DNA of 64,000 nt from Rhodospirillales bacterium (lineage in GTDB: Bacteria; Pseudomonadota; Alphaproteobacteria; Micavibrionales; UBA1664). The notes below the pieces were generated by a model that saw nothing but the letters and a program-made list of their open reading frames with translations, ran no database searches and was not told where the DNA came from. A program made the position numbers and the translations under genes. Position 1 is the first letter of the stretch, and each line of letters begins with the position of its first letter. The stretch lies in NCBI GenBank assembly GCA_023898805.1, contig CP060260.1, positions 62,001-126,000 of the forward strand, given 5' to 3'. Below are positions 61,404-64,000 of this stretch, piece by piece.

Positions 61404-64000
61404 ATGTTCCCCTTTGATCCCACGATACTGCTTTCAAACGATGCGCCGGCGACGGCCATTTCCAGCCATTACGATGCAACCTTGCTGGCGCTGTCCTATG
61501 CCGTGGCTTTCACGGGATCCCTGATCACCCTGCTTTACGCGGAGCGCATCGCGGGGGCACCCGACACCCCATATACCCACCGCATGCACCTGATCGGATC
61601 GCTGGTTCTGGGCACCGCAATCTGGAGTATGCACTTTATCGGCATGTTGGCCTTTCAGACCAACATGCGCCTGAGTTACGAGCCGATGACCACCTTTATT
61701 TCGATGGTCATCGCGGTTGTCTGCGCCTTCGGCGCGCTGAACGTCGTCAGGCGGGGCACATATTCCACCTATGTACTGATTGAAAGCGCCGTCCTGATCG
61801 GCATTGGCATCGCCGCCATGCATTATACGGGCATGGCCGCCATGCAGATGGACGCGGTACTGACCTACGACCAGCCGATATTCCTGCTATCCGTACTGAT
61901 TGCCATTCTGGCCGCAGGCGCGGCGCTGTGGTTGTTTTTCAACGTCCGCGCATGGTGCGGCCGCTGTCGTCTGATCGCCGGTCGGATTATCGCATCGCTG
62001 TTAATGGCTTTTGCTATTTGCGGCATGCACTACACGGGTATGAAAGCCGCGATCATTCATCCCTATGCCAATTGCGCGCTGGCTTCACACCAGAGCTTTC
62101 TTGGCCTGACATTATGGATCGTGGGCGCCACCGTAACGGTGTTCGGCTCAGGCATTTTCCTTCTCCTGCCCGGCCATGCCGAACAAAGGGAAACCCGAAT
62201 CCAGCGCCTGTTTCAGGTCTATTTCCCCCCCGCCCTTTCGATCATCCTGGGCGGGTGCCTTGCGATTTATACGGCTTCCTCCCTCGAACACCGGCACCGC
62301 CAGAACCTGGAAAGCGAAACGACTCTGCTTTCGCGCGATTTTCAACATTACATCCAGCAAGGCCAGCGCAACGCTTTGGCCATCGACGCTTTCTTTGAAT
62401 CCTCGAACAGCGTGGAACCAAAGGAATTCGAAACTTTTACCGCCGCCTATCTCGACCGCTCACCCTATCAGGATGGCGCCTATTTCATCCCCGACGACGA
62501 AGACTGGGCAATCGGAATCATGGCCTACGCCAAACCAGGCGTCCGGATGCTGGACACAGATGCGCTGGCCCGCTTGGTCGAAACGCTCAGGACCGGGGCG
62601 CAAACCCGCAATCTGCGCATCGCCCGCGTACCCGACACCGATTACGTTATTTTCGATTATCCCACCCAATCGCATGGCAGCGCGGACGAACCGCGACAAC
62701 ACGGACATATCATCGGACTTTATAATCTTGGCCGCCTGAAAAAGCATTTTTACGATCTCGCCCTGCCGCACCGCCTGACACCGGAAATCAAGGCTGAACT
62801 CAGTCCCGACCACATGCCGGAAATGGACACGGCGGATGATGACATCCATGTCTCTGCAAGGATGGGTTTAAACCGCAACTACACCATTGCCACCGATTTC
62901 GTTGCCGGCGGAACACCGTGGACGATCGCTTACAAACAAAACGCGATGTTGTATTTCGGCGACGCGATCGAAATCGTCATCCCGCTGGGTATCATGCTTA
63001 TCGCGCTTGTGGTTGCGCTTTATACATTCCGCTTGCTGCGCGAACAGGAGCGCGAGGCCGAACAATCGCAAGCGCTCATACAGGCCAAATCCATTGCCGA
63101 GGCTGCCAACGCCGCAAAAAGCGACTTTCTGGCGAATATGAGCCACGAGATCCGCTCGCCCATGAACGCGATCATGGGCATGTCGGAACTGATGCTGAAA
63201 ACCAAGTTGACGGGGGAACAGCGCATCTGGGCCAACATTGTCTACAAATCCGGCGAAAACCTGCTTGGCATCATCAACGACGTACTCGATTTCTCGAAGA
63301 TCGAGGCGGGCAAGCTTGAAATCGAGCGCGTCACCTTCGACATCTTCCGCATGTTGGGTGACGTCACCGATCTGTTCGCCCTGCGCTGCGCCGAAAAACA
63401 GGTATCAGTGCTGATTTCTGCCGAGCCGAATTTCCCAAAATCCATATGCGGCGACCCTGTGCGCATCAGGCAGATCCTCACAAACTTCCTAAGCAACGCG
63501 ATCAAATTCACCGAAAGCGGACACGTCCACATCCATCTTGGCGCGGAGCCAGGACAGGAACCGGATTCAGTCACGCTCAAAATCGCGATTGAGGACACCG
63601 GGCTTGGCATCCCGCCTGAAAAAATTGAATACATTTTTGAACAATTCTCGCAAGTCGAGGAATCGACGACCCGCCGCTTTGGCGGCACGGGCCTTGGCCT
63701 TGCCATCTGCCGTCGCCTGGCCGAACTGATGGGCGGACACATCGATGTAATCAGCGAGGTGGGCAAGGGCTCGACCTTTAGCCTTGTCATCCCAGCCGGC
63801 CTGCGCGGCCCCATGGCGCATACAGGCACGTACCGGCCCGACATCCGGCTTCAGGGACATAACGCGCTGGTGATCAAGGCTTATAAACCCGCGCGCGAAA
63901 ACATGACCCAGACGCTGTCCAACCTTGGCATTGCCTGCGATGGCGTCGCGACCGCGGAAGTCGAGGATTTCACCCCATACGACTTCATCTTCCTTGACGG
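61404..64000 (+). CDS. MHYT-CHASE-like hybrid histidine kinase (truncated by window end)
   Basis: The frame runs open to the window edge (865 codons). Order: a seven-helix MHYT module (about 20-260) with the repeats 'MHFIGM' (76), 'MHYTGM' (139) and 'MHYTGM' (208). A membrane helix (about 270-292) and a periplasmic CHASE-like domain (about 295-518; 'AIDAFFESSNSVEPKEFETF') follow, then another helix (about 520-542). HisKA has phospho-His581 ('ANMSHEIRSPMNA') and HATPase has 'NAIKFT', 'DTGLGIP' and 'GTGLGLAICRR'. The start of a receiver carries Asp865 in 'FIFLDG' but lacks the usual Asp pair. MHYT modules are thought to sense O2, CO or NO through copper. Confidence 0.9.
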   Translation, partial: MFPFDPTILLSNDAPATAISSHYDATLLALSYAVAFTGSLITLLYAERIAGAPDTPYTHRMHLIGSLVLGTAIWSMHFIGMLAFQTNMRLSYEPMTTFISMVIAVVCAFGALNVVRRGTYSTYVLIESAVLIGIGIAAMHYTGMAAMQMDAVLTYDQPIFLLSVLIAILAAGAALWLFFNVRAWCGRCRLIAGRIIASLLMAFAICGMHYTGMKAAIIHPYANCALASHQSFLGLTLWIVGATVTVFGSGIFLLLPGHAEQRETRIQRLFQVYFPPALSIILGGCLAIYTASSLEHRHRQNLESETTLLSRDFQHYIQQGQRNALAIDAFFESSNSVEPKEFETFTAAYLDRSPYQDGAYFIPDDEDWAIGIMAYAKPGVRMLDTDALARLVETLRTGAQTRNLRIARVPDTDYVIFDYPTQSHGSADEPRQHGHIIGLYNLGRLKKHFYDLALPHRLTPEIKAELSPDHMPEMDTADDDIHVSARMGLNRNYTIATDFVAGGTPWTIAYKQNAMLYFGDAIEIVIPLGIMLIALVVALYTFRLLREQEREAEQSQALIQAKSIAEAANAAKSDFLANMSHEIRSPMNAIMGMSELMLKTKLTGEQRIWANIVYKSGENLLGIINDVLDFSKIEAGKLEIERVTFDIFRMLGDVTDLFALRCAEKQVSVLISAEPNFPKSICGDPVRIRQILTNFLSNAIKFTESGHVHIHLGAEPGQEPDSVTLKIAIEDTGLGIPPEKIEYIFEQFSQVEESTTRRFGGTGLGLAICRRLAELMGGHIDVISEVGKGSTFSLVIPAGLRGPMAHTGTYRPDIRLQGHNALVIKAYKPARENMTQTLSNLGIACDGVATAEVEDFTPYDFIFLD

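Overview
This 64 kb window is chromosomal DNA of an alphaproteobacterium. Several things support this. The chain eno, ftsB, pdhA, pdhB, pdhC, lpd, lipA, coq10, pgpA and ispDF has the alphaproteobacterial order. PdhB carries its own lipoyl domain, IspD and IspF are fused, ntrY-ntrX is followed by hfq and hflX, and the lexA operator is of the GAAC-N7-GAAC type. The DNA is GC-rich with many 4-nt ATGA overlaps. I cannot name the genus. I see no tRNA, rRNA, CRISPR array, transposase or phage gene.

Region by region. 1-2.6 kb: an unknown gene, a DUF484 protein and a XerC-type recombinase. 2.6-5.6 kb: kdsA (Kdo-8-phosphate synthase), a small exported protein, eno, then ftsB behind a cluster of five GANTC methylation sites. 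5.6-18.7 kb: the pyruvate dehydrogenase and lipoate region (pdhA, pdhB, pdhC, lpd, lipA, coq10). It is interrupted by an opposite-strand gene pair, a GxxExxY gene enclosed by mirrored repeats, a permease plus an opposite-strand ORF, a hydrolase, and a convergent pair of unknown genes. 18.7-21.7 kb (minus strand): ispDF, pgpA, pncC/cinA and a glycosyltransferase, all overlapping. 21.8-30.7 kb: ntrY, a degenerate ntrX, a HAD phosphatase, hfq, a GNAT acetyltransferase, hflX, then mazG, a periplasmic copper chaperone and a membrane protein. 30.7-33.5 kb (minus): tpiA, secG, pyrG. 33.6-40 kb: ppiD, trpE, trpG, trpD, trpC, then lexA with its SOS box. 40-46.5 kb: comEC (minus), gltX, two related exported proteins, gltA. 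46.5-60.3 kb (minus): the envelope cluster pyrH, frr, uppS, cdsA, dxr, rseP, bamA, skp, lpxD, fabZ, lpxA, lpxI, lpxB, ending with a small hydrolase. 60.4-64 kb: an Hpt protein and a response regulator (minus), divergent from an MHYT-CHASE-like hybrid histidine kinase that runs off the window.

How the genes work together. The right half is one envelope-building programme: undecaprenyl and CDP-diacylglycerol lipids, lipid A, and beta-barrel assembly. The isoprenoid steps of ispDF and dxr feed UppS. The left half links glycolysis (Eno, TpiA) to acetyl-CoA (PDH), the lipoyl cofactor (LipA) and the TCA cycle (GltA). Regulation is represented by NtrY/NtrX, Hfq, LexA and the terminal phosphorelay.

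The most unusual items are: the repeat-enclosed GxxExxY cassette between pdhA and pdhB; the NtrX with a broken AAA+ ATPase; the inverted repeat in the ispDF/ntrY promoter gap; the GANTC cluster before ftsB; and the MHYT-CHASE phosphorelay. I did not find a clearly new multi-gene defence or biosynthetic system.
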